Assembly: GCA_002427815.1 (NCBI GenBank)
Contig: DIZF01000007.1
Coordinates: 36,707-100,706, forward strand
Direction of reading: 5' to 3'
From: Ramlibacter tataouinensis
GTDB lineage: Bacteria > Pseudomonadota > Gammaproteobacteria > Burkholderiales > Burkholderiaceae_C
Length of the DNA stretch: 64,000 nucleotides
Shown here: in pieces, positions 25,401 to 33,762 of the stretch
Layout of the letters: each line of letters opens with the position of its first letter
Position numbering within the stretch: position 1 is the stretch's first letter
Program-made: the position numbers and the translations under genes
Notes under the pieces: generated by a model
What the model saw: only the letters and a program-made list of their open reading frames with translations
Told to the model about the DNA's origin: nothing
The model's database searches: none

Positions 25401-27524
25401 TCAAGGGGCTTCCCGCATGAAAACCACGGCATCAACGGCGCCGCAGGATTGCCGCGTGTCGCCGATGAAGACAGGATTGATGTCGATGCTTTCCAGGCGC
25501 GGGTCGGCCATCAGGTGCTGCACTGCGAGCACGGCCTCCACGAACGGCTCCAGCTCCATGGGCCGCTCGCCGCGCACGCCCGCCAGCAAGGGGGCGATCC
25601 TGAGCGTCTGCAGCGCGGCGTTCACGTCGGCCGCGGCAAACGGCGGCAGCAGGAGGCGCACGTCCGGCATCGCCTCCACGTACTTGCCACCGCTGCCGAA
25701 CACCACCGCCGGGCCAAACACCGGATCGCGGTGAGCGCCGATCATCATTTCCTGCCGCCCGCGCGCCATGCGGGCAACGATGACGCCTTGCGAGGGAAGC
25801 TCCTTCGCTGCGAAGTTCGCGTTGATCTCGTGCCAGGCGCGCTCGACCGCGGCCTCGTCCGCCAGGTTGAGCTTGACGATGCCCAGTTCCGTCTTGTGCG
25901 CCACGGCGGCCGAACAGCCCTTCACGACCACCGGACCGCCGAAGGCGCGGAAGGCGTCCAGCACCTCCGCCAGCGTGCTGCAGGCCCGATGCTCGATCAC
26001 CGGAACGCCCTGGGCCGCCAGCAGCGCCAGGCTCTCTGCTTCATTGAGCATGCGCAGGCGGGCCGGTGTGCTCGCGGCGCGCGACTCCGTGGGCGGGGCC
26101 ACGCCAGCGCGGGCGCGCTCGCGTGTGCGGTCCATGAGCTCGCGGTGCGCCATGAAGCGTTCCAGCGCGCTGACTGCCTGGCTGTCGAATTCGAACACGG
26201 GCACGCCCTCGGCGCGGAAGTGAGCCGCCGCGGCCGGCTGGGGCGAAGCAAAGACCAGGGGCTTGCCGGTTTGGGCGATGCAGGCTGCGGCCTCGCGGGC
26301 ATAGCGCGGCACGTCGTATCCCGCCCCGGTCACCGGCATTCCGACGAAAAACGCATCGACGCCGGGATCCGGAGCGAGCGCCGTCAGCGTTCGGCCGAAC
26401 AGCGAGCTGTCCGTGAGCATCGCCCCGGTTAGGTCGACCGGGTTCACTGCACTGGCGATCGGCGGCAAGGCAGCGCGCAGCGCCGCGGTGGTTTCGGGTG
26501 TGAACCGTGCCATCGTCATCCCCGCCCCGGTGGCGGTGTCCGCGGCCATGACGCAGGTGGCGCCGGAGGTGCTGATCGCCACCAGGCGGCGGCCGCGCGG
26601 CTGCCAGCCCTTGAGATACAGCTCGACGCCACCGACGAGTTCAGCCATGTCTCTCGCCCGCAGGATGCCGTGCTGCTCGAAGAATGCATCCACCACGCGG
26701 TCTTCGCTGGCGAGCGCGCCCGTGTGGGAGGCCGCAGCCGCCTGCCCGGCCGCCGTTCGTCCGCCCTTGATCGCAATGATCGGCAGCTGCCGGTCGCGCG
26801 CGATCGCTGCCGCACGGGCCAGCTGGTGCGGGTCCGGCAGGCCTTCGAGGTAGAGCAGCAGCAGCTTGAGGCCGGGGTCTTCCGCGACCACCGCGGCTAG
26901 CTCGCACGCCGTGACGTCGCTGTCGTTGCCGGTACCGTGGGAGTGACGAATGCCGATGCCACGCTGGCGCAAGAGGCCGTAGGGCACGACGCTCATCGCG
27001 CCGCTCTGGCTGACGATGCCGACCGGCCCGTCCTGCGGCGGCACCTCGACAAACATGGTCGAGAAGCTGGCGATCGCGCCGGTGCCGAAATTCGCCAGCC
27101 CCTGCGCATTGGGACCCACGATGCGCATGCCGCGGCTGCGGGCGCGCGCCACCATCTGCCGCTCGATCTCCTTGCCGTTCACGGGATCGCTTTCGGTCAG
27201 GCCACCCGTCATCACGACCGCGACCTTGGTGCCGATGGCCGCACAGTCGTCGATTGCGGCGAAGGCGTCGGCGCCCGCCACGGCAACGATCGCCACGTCG
27301 GGCGCCGCCGGCAGGTCCTGCACGCGCGGCCACGTGCGCAGGCCCTGCGTTTCGGAGCGGGTCGGATTCACGGGATAGATCTGGCCCTTGAAGCCGAAGC
27401 GCTGCAGGAAGCGCAGCGGCCGGCCGCCGACCTTGTTGGGGTTGTCCGATGCGCCGATGACGGCAATGGACTTGGGGTCCAGCGCCACCCGCAGCGAGTC
27501 GGTGAATCGGGGATCGGTGTTCAA
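25401..27524 (-). CDS. NDP-forming acyl-CoA synthetase (fused alpha-beta, acetate-CoA ligase type)
   Basis: A 707-residue fused enzyme. It has a CoA-binding Rossmann domain (LDPKSIAVIGASDNPNKVGG, residues 15-34) and succinyl-CoA-ligase-like domains. The phosphorylated histidine is His-267 in ASHTGALA. A C-terminal ATP-grasp domain runs from about residue 480 (LNEAESLALLAAQGVPV to DINPVFIGD). It converts a carboxylic acid, ATP or GTP and CoA to acyl-CoA reversibly. The start appears to be TTG 27524, three bases after the TLP1 gene stop. The acid is unknown; in this operon it would complement the CaiB route for activation. Confidence 0.88.
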   Translation of the reverse strand: MNTDPRFTDSLRVALDPKSIAVIGASDNPNKVGGRPLRFLQRFGFKGQIYPVNPTRSETQGLRTWPRVQDLPAAPDVAIVAVAGADAFAAIDDCAAIGTKVAVVMTGGLTESDPVNGKEIERQMVARARSRGMRIVGPNAQGLANFGTGAIASFSTMFVEVPPQDGPVGIVSQSGAMSVVPYGLLRQRGIGIRHSHGTGNDSDVTACELAAVVAEDPGLKLLLLYLEGLPDPHQLARAAAIARDRQLPIIAIKGGRTAAGQAAAASHTGALASEDRVVDAFFEQHGILRARDMAELVGGVELYLKGWQPRGRRLVAISTSGATCVMAADTATGAGMTMARFTPETTAALRAALPPIASAVNPVDLTGAMLTDSSLFGRTLTALAPDPGVDAFFVGMPVTGAGYDVPRYAREAAACIAQTGKPLVFASPQPAAAAHFRAEGVPVFEFDSQAVSALERFMAHRELMDRTRERARAGVAPPTESRAASTPARLRMLNEAESLALLAAQGVPVIEHRACSTLAEVLDAFRAFGGPVVVKGCSAAVAHKTELGIVKLNLADEAAVERAWHEINANFAAKELPSQGVIVARMARGRQEMMIGAHRDPVFGPAVVFGSGGKYVEAMPDVRLLLPPFAAADVNAALQTLRIAPLLAGVRGERPMELEPFVEAVLAVQHLMADPRLESIDINPVFIGDTRQSCGAVDAVVFMREAP

Positions 27525-27527
27525 GGC

Positions 27528-29087
27528 TCAGTCCGGAGTGAAGAGGTTGAGGCCGTTGTGGGAGACGACGGTGCCGGGCCGGCCGAGGCTGTCACGATCC
27601 TGCAGATCGTTCAGCACCGCCGGTGCGTTCGGCGTGTTGGCGACGAAACGCTCGCCCGTCGCGTTCAGCCGCCCGAGCACGACCGCGTACGCGGGGCCAT
27701 TGCGGTCATGCATGACCGTATACGTTTCGATCATGGCCGCGCCGGACGGGGTCGTGGTGAGCGGTGCTTTTGGCAGCTGGTCCAGTTGCGACTGGAGTAC
27801 TTCGGGCGATTCGCGTTCCCAGGAGCGCTCCAGAGGAGTCGTCGAATAAATCCCGTACGAGTGCTTGGTCACCCAGTTGCCGTTGGCTGTGATCAGCCCG
27901 AACTTGCCGCGAGCGGCGCGCAGGCGCCGCATCATTTCGCAGATGGATAGCACCACGTAGCTGTTGCCTGGCCCGCCGAAGTAGACGAGGCCACCGGTCA
28001 CGGTGAGACCCCGCGGATCCTGTTCGTCGAGGCCCAGTTCCCGGCAAGCGATCTCGACCGCCGATGGGAAGCAGCTGTAGACGTCGATCAGGTCCATCTG
28101 CGCAATGCTCATCCCCGCCATGTCAAAGGCCTTGCGCGATGCGGCGCGCATGGCCGGCGAGGAATGCAGGTCGAAACGCTCGGAGGTGTACCAGTGGTCG
28201 TGGCCGTCCGCGCAGCCATGCAGGTAGAGCCAGCGGTCTTCGGGGATGCCCTGCTCCCTGGCTGTGCCCACGGACGTCACGATGAATGCCGCTGCCTGAT
28301 CGATGAACGCGTTCGACACCATGTAGCGCGGATACGGGTAGCCGATCCAGCGGTTCTCGGGTGTGATGGTGGAGAGCTGCTGCGCTGTCCAGCCTTCACG
28401 CCGGGTCGCCAGCGGATTGGCCGCCGCGACCGCGGCGAACCCGGCCATCAAACGCCCCATCGCCGAAAGATGTTCCGCCGGAGAGCGGCCGCGTGCACCA
28501 CGGATGGCGTTCTCGAACAGCGGGTACATCGTGATGGCCGCGCGCATGCCGTGGCGGTCTTCATGCTCGTTCCAGCCGCGCCGGGGGTCGCCGATCAGTT
28601 CGGGTGCGCCGCCCGGGTCTTCCTGCCAGGACACCTCGGCACCCGCCTTCTCCAACCCGTGTTGGGTGCGCAACGCTTCCCCACCAGCGATCAGCGCCGC
28701 CTTCATCTCACCGCGGGCGATCGATTCGGCGAACTGGTTGACCAGGTATTGCGGCATGTTGCCGCCGTTCCAGGTGTAGATGTGGCGCGACGCGTTGATC
28801 CCCAGGCGCTTCGCAATGCTCTTGGGCGCGTTGGTCGAGCCGCCCAGGCGCGTCGCAAACCGGTGTGACGTGTCGGCGTAGGAGCGCAGCACGGCCACGG
28901 TATCGATGGCTTCAGCCATCGTGGAACTTCCGGTGTCCGCGAGTGCTTTGCGGCCAGCCTGCGCGATCAGATCGTAGGGTGAGCGCCCGGACGAGGCGGG
29001 GGTGGACTCGTCGGTGAGATCGCCGCAGCCGACCAGGATCGGGGTGCGGGGATCGATGTGCTTGGTGTCTCCGGTCCGGGCATTCAT
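27528..29087 (-). CDS. Thiolase-like protein with extra C-terminal domain (TLP1-like)
   Basis: A 519-residue protein, longer than the usual 390-residue thiolase. The front part is thiolase fold (PILVGCGDLT, WNGGNMPQYLVNQ, LIAGGEALRTQ, IDVYSCFPSAVEIA, TVTGGLVYFGGPGNSY, LITANGNWVTKHSYGIYS). The last 110 or so residues form an added domain (TYTVMHDRNGPAYAVVLGRL), as in thiolase-like protein type 1. The standard nucleophile context CxSG is not seen. It probably processes a 3-oxoacyl-CoA or acts as a CoA-dependent lyase. A good AGGAG precedes ATG 29087. It sits between an SDR and the acyl-CoA synthetase. Confidence 0.82.
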   Translation of the reverse strand: MNARTGDTKHIDPRTPILVGCGDLTDESTPASSGRSPYDLIAQAGRKALADTGSSTMAEAIDTVAVLRSYADTSHRFATRLGGSTNAPKSIAKRLGINASRHIYTWNGGNMPQYLVNQFAESIARGEMKAALIAGGEALRTQHGLEKAGAEVSWQEDPGGAPELIGDPRRGWNEHEDRHGMRAAITMYPLFENAIRGARGRSPAEHLSAMGRLMAGFAAVAAANPLATRREGWTAQQLSTITPENRWIGYPYPRYMVSNAFIDQAAAFIVTSVGTAREQGIPEDRWLYLHGCADGHDHWYTSERFDLHSSPAMRAASRKAFDMAGMSIAQMDLIDVYSCFPSAVEIACRELGLDEQDPRGLTVTGGLVYFGGPGNSYVVLSICEMMRRLRAARGKFGLITANGNWVTKHSYGIYSTTPLERSWERESPEVLQSQLDQLPKAPLTTTPSGAAMIETYTVMHDRNGPAYAVVLGRLNATGERFVANTPNAPAVLNDLQDRDSLGRPGTVVSHNGLNLFTPD

Positions 29088-29161
29088 GCCAGTCTCCTCT
29101 GTCTTGTCATGAACTCAGCGCGAGGCAATCAGCGCTGGCCTGCGCCTGTGGCACGTGTGAT

Positions 29162-29866
29162 TCAAACCAGCCCGCCGTTAGGCTGGACGATCTGCCCATG
29201 CACCCAGGACGCCTTTGGCGAGGCCAGAAATGCAACGACCTCCGCAATTTCCTCGGGCGTGCCGATGCGGTTGAAGGGGCTCATCGCGGCGGAACGCTGC
29301 TTGGCTTCGTCGGTCTTGCCGGCACGGAACAGGTCGGTATCCACGGGGCCCGGGGCCACCGCGTTGACCCTAATCCTGCGGGGGGCCAGTTCCTTCGCCA
29401 GCGATCGGATCAGGCTCTCGACGGCCGCCTTGCTGGCGCTGTAGGGACCCAGCCCGGGCGCCGCGTGGCGCACGAGGGACGTGGTCAAAGCAATGATGGA
29501 GCCGCCTTCCGGGACCCGCCGGGCCGCTTCGGCGAGGATATTGAAAGCGCCAACGATGTTGACCTCGACCAGCTTGCGGAAGTCCACCGCTGGAAACTGG
29601 CCCAGCGGCGCCGGGGGCACGTTGATGCCCGCATTGGCCACCACCACGTTTGGCGCACCGCCGAAGTCACGCTGCACCTGGCCGAACACCTCGGCCACCG
29701 CTGCAGCGTCGCTGATGTCAACGCGATAGCCTTTGCCGGCCACTGCGGCGGGCGCCGTGGACACATACGTGAAGGCGACGTCGTAGCCGTCGCGCGCCAG
29801 CGTCTGCACGCAAGAGGCGCCGATGCCGCGCGAGCCGCCGAACACCAGCGCAATGGGTTTGCTCAT
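29162..29866 (-). CDS. Short-chain dehydrogenase/reductase
   Basis: A 234-residue SDR beginning SKPIALVFGGSRGIGASC. The glycine motif here is GGSRGIG in place of TGxxxGIG, a variant seen in NADPH-using reductases. NAGIN, LTTSLVRH and YSASKAAVESL supply the remaining catalytic elements. It follows the DUF35 gene by 29 bases and precedes the TLP1-like gene by 74 bases (no gene in that gap). It probably makes or reduces a 3-hydroxyacyl-CoA in the pathway. The substrate is not determinable. Confidence 0.87.
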   Translation of the reverse strand: MSKPIALVFGGSRGIGASCVQTLARDGYDVAFTYVSTAPAAVAGKGYRVDISDAAAVAEVFGQVQRDFGGAPNVVVANAGINVPPAPLGQFPAVDFRKLVEVNIVGAFNILAEAARRVPEGGSIIALTTSLVRHAAPGLGPYSASKAAVESLIRSLAKELAPRRIRVNAVAPGPVDTDLFRAGKTDEAKQRSAAMSPFNRIGTPEEIAEVVAFLASPKASWVHGQIVQPNGGLV

Positions 29867-29895
29867 GCCGAATTCCTACAAGATGAAGTTGCTTG

Positions 29896-30294
29896 CTATT
29901 CCGCTGGTGCGGGACAGAACTGGAACGGATGGCCGTCCCCGCCGTAGACGATCTGCACGCGCTGACCCACGTTCAGCTCCTGCAAGGTGGTGCCGCCCAG
30001 GGCTGTGAAGATGCGCGGCCCTTCGTCCAGCCGCACCACGCCCTCGAGGTAGGGAACGCGGTCTTCGAAACCGGGTGCCACGAAATGCGTCAGCGTGAAT
30101 GCGACCAGCGTGCCTTTGCCCGATGCCTGGCGCCACTCCAGCGGCGTGGTGGAGTGCAGCCCCAGAGGGCGCGGGAAGAACTGATAGCGCCCGGTGCCGG
30201 GGTCGTACTGCAGCATCAGCCGCTTTTCGGCGATGCCGTTCCAGAAGGGAGCCGAGGTGTGCGTCACGATCAGCTTGGGTGATTTCGTGCTCAT
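29896..30294 (-). CDS. DUF35 OB-fold protein lacking the zinc cysteines
   Basis: A 132-residue DUF35 protein. These usually consist of a rubredoxin-like zinc ribbon and an acyl-CoA-binding OB fold, and they partner with thiolase-like enzymes. The OB part is intact (GKGTLVAFTLTHFVAPGFED, VPYLEGVVRLDEGPRIFTAL). The ribbon (MLQYDPGTGRYQFFPRP) has lost all four cysteines seen in typical members and in the paralog at 38843. It overlaps the thiolase-like gene upstream by four bases, so the pair is coupled. Confidence 0.85.
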   Translation of the reverse strand: MSTKSPKLIVTHTSAPFWNGIAEKRLMLQYDPGTGRYQFFPRPLGLHSTTPLEWRQASGKGTLVAFTLTHFVAPGFEDRVPYLEGVVRLDEGPRIFTALGGTTLQELNVGQRVQIVYGGDGHPFQFCPAPAE

Positions 30295-31469
30295 ACGCCC
30301 GCCTCCAGCACCAGTGCGCTGCTGCAGCCCCAGTTGCGCGCATACTGGAGCACGCCGATGCCGGTGACCAGGGCATTCTCGGAGCGCCGCAGCTGCCTTG
30401 GCCCTGCGCGGCCGAGAAGCTGCTCCACGGCTTCCATCAGGTTGATCCCGCCGCCGGCCAGTCCCGGCTGGCCCGCCGAGATCTGGCCGCCGCTGGTGTT
30501 GATCGGCAGTTGGCCGTTGATGCCGATGTCGGTGTCAAGCACAAAGGCCTGCGCCTGGCCTGGCGCGCAAAATCCGATCTGCTCGAGCTGCAGGATCACA
30601 GCGATGTAGAAGTCGTCGTAGGGATGAAAAGATTGCACCTGCGAGGGCTTCAGTCCCGCGTCCTTCAGGGCGGCCGGCCCGACTTCCGTGAAGCCCGAGA
30701 CGGTGATGTCCTCGATCTCGCCCTGGGCGTCGAAGTTGACGCGCTCCCGGTACGCGATGGGGTGCACGAAGCGGCGAAAACCCAGTGCCCGCGCACGCTC
30801 GGTAGACATCACCAGGAAAGCGTTGCCGCCATCGCAGCGCATGACGCAATCGAGCAAACGCAACGGGTCGGCGATCATCCGCGACGACAGGTACTCTTCC
30901 TCGGTGAGCGGCTTGCGCAGCACGTCACAGGTGTTGTCGTTCAACAGTGCGCCATTGCGCTGCACCACCGCCAACTTGGCCATAGCGCGGTCCGGTAAAC
31001 CGTACTTGGTCGCGTAGGCGGAAGTCAGCATCCCGAACGATGCTGGCAGGCCATAGCCGAAGGGGTCACAGAACTCGGTGCGGTAGCCGGTCTGCACCGT
31101 CGTGAACTTCATGGTTGGCGCGTCGGCCGCCAGGCACAGCACGGTCTCGGCCATGCCGGAGTAGATTGCCGCAGCGGCCCGGGCAATGTTGCCGGCGACC
31201 GAGCAGCCCCCGATGTCCGTCACCTGCGACCAGCGGACGGACAGGCCCAGCGTTTCGCAGATGACGCTGGTCCAGAACGCGTTGCCCGCTTCGGCATTCG
31301 CCAGAGTGCTGGCCAGGCCGTCGATCTGCCGCCGCTCGACGCCGGTCTGCTCAAGCAGCCGGCCCAGCACCTCGCCGCCCAGTTCGAGCGCAGTCTTGCC
31401 CGTCTTGCGCGTGTTTGGCAGTTGGGCCGCCCCGACGATCGCGATGCTTCGATCACGTAGCCATTGCAT
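30291..31469 (-). CDS. SCP-2-type thiolase-like protein, DUF35 partner (possible aldolase)
   Basis: A 392-residue thiolase-superfamily protein. It keeps the fold marks IAIVGAAQLPN, VTDIGGCSVAGNIARAA and ADPLRLLDCVMRCDGG. The C-terminal loop reads INTSGGQISAGQPGLAGG, so the His of the thiolase NxHGG motif is serine. Members of this group paired with DUF35 partners, such as the steroid side-chain enzyme Ltp2, are retro-aldolases and not thiolases. I infer carbon-carbon cleavage of a beta-hydroxyacyl-CoA, but the reaction is unproven. It overlaps the DUF35 gene by four bases. Confidence 0.83.
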   Translation of the reverse strand: MQWLRDRSIAIVGAAQLPNTRKTGKTALELGGEVLGRLLEQTGVERRQIDGLASTLANAEAGNAFWTSVICETLGLSVRWSQVTDIGGCSVAGNIARAAAAIYSGMAETVLCLAADAPTMKFTTVQTGYRTEFCDPFGYGLPASFGMLTSAYATKYGLPDRAMAKLAVVQRNGALLNDNTCDVLRKPLTEEEYLSSRMIADPLRLLDCVMRCDGGNAFLVMSTERARALGFRRFVHPIAYRERVNFDAQGEIEDITVSGFTEVGPAALKDAGLKPSQVQSFHPYDDFYIAVILQLEQIGFCAPGQAQAFVLDTDIGINGQLPINTSGGQISAGQPGLAGGGINLMEAVEQLLGRAGPRQLRRSENALVTGIGVLQYARNWGCSSALVLEAGV

Positions 31470-31496
31470 AAGGATTCCTCTGTTGAAGCCGGCTGC

Positions 31497-32477
31497 CTAG
31501 TTGGAGCCGCGCAGGCCAAGCTTGGCGATGATCGGCCGCCACTTGGCGATGTCACCGCGAATGAGATGGTCGAACTCCTCGGGCGTGCCGGTCTTGATCG
31601 AAATGCCGGCGTTCTCCAGTTTCGTCACGGTCGTCGGGTCGGCCAGGGCCTTCCGGATGTCGGCATTGAGACGCGCGACGACGGCAGGATCCATCTTCGC
31701 GGGGCCGAGCACACCAAACCAGTTGGCGACCACGTAGTTGGCCACGCCGCTCTCTGCGATAGTCGGCACGTCCGGCAACAGCTTGGAGCGCGTCGAGCTC
31801 GTCACCGCGATCGGGCGCACGGTGCCGGCGGCGATTTGCGCCCTTGCGCCCGGCACGGTGTTGAAGCTCAGCGGAATGTGGTTCCCGGCCAGGGCCACGA
31901 TGGACTCGCCATCGCCCTTGTAGTGCACGGGCACCATGTGCACGCCGGTGAGGGCAGAGAACAACTCGCCAGCCAGGTGGACTGAAGTGCCGGCGCCGGC
32001 AGTGCCATAGGACAGCGAGTCCGGCTTGGCTTTGCCGGCGGCGATCACATCGGCAACGGTCTTGTAGGGCTCGTCCCGGTTCGTCAGCAACACGTTGGCG
32101 ATCTCCGTCGCCTGGGTGATCGGGGTGAAGTCATTCACCGTGCTGTAGGGAAGCTTGTCGTAGATCAGCTCGTTGATGGCGTGGCCGCTCGTGACCATGA
32201 TCAGCGTCTTGCCGTCCGGAGCGGATCCCACCAGTTGCCGCGAGGCAAGCGTGCCGGCAGCGCCCGGACGGTTTTCGACGATGACCGGGCTGCCCCACAT
32301 TTCGCTGAGGTTCTGGGCCAGCTGCCGGGCAACGATGTCCGTGGCGCCGCCGGCAACGAACGGAACCAGAATGCGCGTCGTACGCACGTCCTGCGCGGGT
32401 GCCTGGGGCGCATGGATGGCGGCGGCCAGCAGCGCCAGGCGCATACCTGATGTAAACAGCTTAGTGAAGGACTTCAT
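31497..32477 (-). CDS. Bug-family tripartite tricarboxylate receptor (TctC-like)
   Basis: A 326-residue periplasmic receptor. It uses ATG 32477 behind AGGAGA; the frame is open to 32504. Signal MKSFTKLFTSGMRLALLAAA is followed by the mature TTRILVPFVAGGATDIVARQ. IVENRPGAAGTLASRQ and LLPDVPTIAESG are family loops. It is the second receptor of the 13-gene operon; sharing one operon with the receptor at 24395 suggests two related ligands. No membrane component is encoded nearby. Confidence 0.9.
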   Translation of the reverse strand: MKSFTKLFTSGMRLALLAAAIHAPQAPAQDVRTTRILVPFVAGGATDIVARQLAQNLSEMWGSPVIVENRPGAAGTLASRQLVGSAPDGKTLIMVTSGHAINELIYDKLPYSTVNDFTPITQATEIANVLLTNRDEPYKTVADVIAAGKAKPDSLSYGTAGAGTSVHLAGELFSALTGVHMVPVHYKGDGESIVALAGNHIPLSFNTVPGARAQIAAGTVRPIAVTSSTRSKLLPDVPTIAESGVANYVVANWFGVLGPAKMDPAVVARLNADIRKALADPTTVTKLENAGISIKTGTPEEFDHLIRGDIAKWRPIIAKLGLRGSN

Positions 32478-32516
32478 GAGAACGTCTCCTGGTTTGTGAT
32501 GCATGGAGCGGCGGGC

Positions 32517-33761
32517 TTATGGCGCCCGCAGGGCGCGGATTTCCTCCTGGCTCATGCCGAGCAGGGTTCTGAGGACTTCCTCGGTGTGCTCGCCGCTGGT
32601 TGGCGGCGCCGTGTAGGTGTCAAGCGGGGTTTCGGACAAGCGCATGGGCGAGGCGATCAGCGGCACGGTGCCGCCGCTGCTGTGAGCCGCCTTCACCACG
32701 ATGTTGCGGGCTTCAATCTGCGGGTCGGCAAACACCTCCGCCATGTCGTTGATCGGTCCGGCGACCAGGCCGGCTTCGGCGAGCGTCCGCAGCCAATGCT
32801 CCTTCGTGGCGACCGAGAACAGGCGGTTCAGGTCGTCGATGAGCGGATATCGGTTCACCACGCGCTGCGCATTGGTCACGTAGCGCGGATCCTCTGCCAT
32901 CGCCGGCTCGCCCAGCACCGCGCACAGCTTCCGGAACTGCGCATCGTTGCCGGCGACCATGATGATGTAGCCGTCGCTGCAACGAAACGCGTTGGACGGA
33001 GACACGGAGGGCGCCCCGTTGCCGAAGCGGCGTGGCACCTCGCCCGAGACCAGGTAGTGCATCGCCTGGTGAGACATGGCCGCGAGCTGCGAGTCGAACA
33101 TCGAGATGTCGATGCACTGGCCCTGGCCATTGCGGGTGTCCCGCGCATACAGCGCCGCCTGAATGGCCATCGCCGCATACATGCCGGCCATCATGTCCGA
33201 CATCACCAGCCCCACCTTGAGCGGCCCTTCACCGGGCGCCCCGTCCGGGTGCCCGGTCACGCTCATCAGTCCCGACATTGCCTGAATCAAGGAGTCGTAA
33301 CCCATACGCTGGCGGTGCGGCCCGGTCTGGCCGAAGGCCGTGATGGAGCAGTACACGATCCGCGGGTTGATCACACGGATGGACGCGTAGTCGAGCCCGT
33401 ACTTGGCGAGATTGTCGACCTTGAAGTTTTCGATGAAGACGTCGGAGACCCCGGCCAGCTGCCGGATCACATCCTGTCCGGCAGGGGTGGACACGTCCAC
33501 CGCGATCGACTTCTTGTTGCGGTTCACGCTGCAGTAGTACGACGACTCCTGCGTGGGCTTGCCTTGCCCGTCGGCGAGGAACGGAGGACCGAGCCGGCGC
33601 AGGTCGTCGCCACGGCCTGGTTGTTCCACCTTGATCACTTCCGCCCCGAGGTCCCCCAGCAACTGGGTGCCCCACGGGCCCGAGAAGACCCTGCTCATGT
33701 CGAGCACTCGGATGCCCGCTAATGGCCGCGCGTCGGTGGCCTGAATCTGTGCTGTATTCAC
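32517..33761 (-). CDS. CaiB/BaiF family (class III) CoA-transferase
   Basis: A 414-residue transferase with LAGIRVLDMSRVFSGPWGTQLLG, GAEVIKVEQPGRGDDLR and the catalytic Asp in GLVMSDMMAGMYAA. It starts with GTG one base after the ThDP enzyme gene stop, so the two are translated together. A class III CoA-transferase beside a ThDP lyase resembles the oxalate (Frc-Oxc) and 2-hydroxyacyl-CoA lyase arrangements, where the acid is first made a CoA thioester. The actual acid is unknown. Confidence 0.88.
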   Translation of the reverse strand: MNTAQIQATDARPLAGIRVLDMSRVFSGPWGTQLLGDLGAEVIKVEQPGRGDDLRRLGPPFLADGQGKPTQESSYYCSVNRNKKSIAVDVSTPAGQDVIRQLAGVSDVFIENFKVDNLAKYGLDYASIRVINPRIVYCSITAFGQTGPHRQRMGYDSLIQAMSGLMSVTGHPDGAPGEGPLKVGLVMSDMMAGMYAAMAIQAALYARDTRNGQGQCIDISMFDSQLAAMSHQAMHYLVSGEVPRRFGNGAPSVSPSNAFRCSDGYIIMVAGNDAQFRKLCAVLGEPAMAEDPRYVTNAQRVVNRYPLIDDLNRLFSVATKEHWLRTLAEAGLVAGPINDMAEVFADPQIEARNIVVKAAHSSGGTVPLIASPMRLSETPLDTYTAPPTSGEHTEEVLRTLLGMSQEEIRALRAP

Positions 33762-33762
33762 T

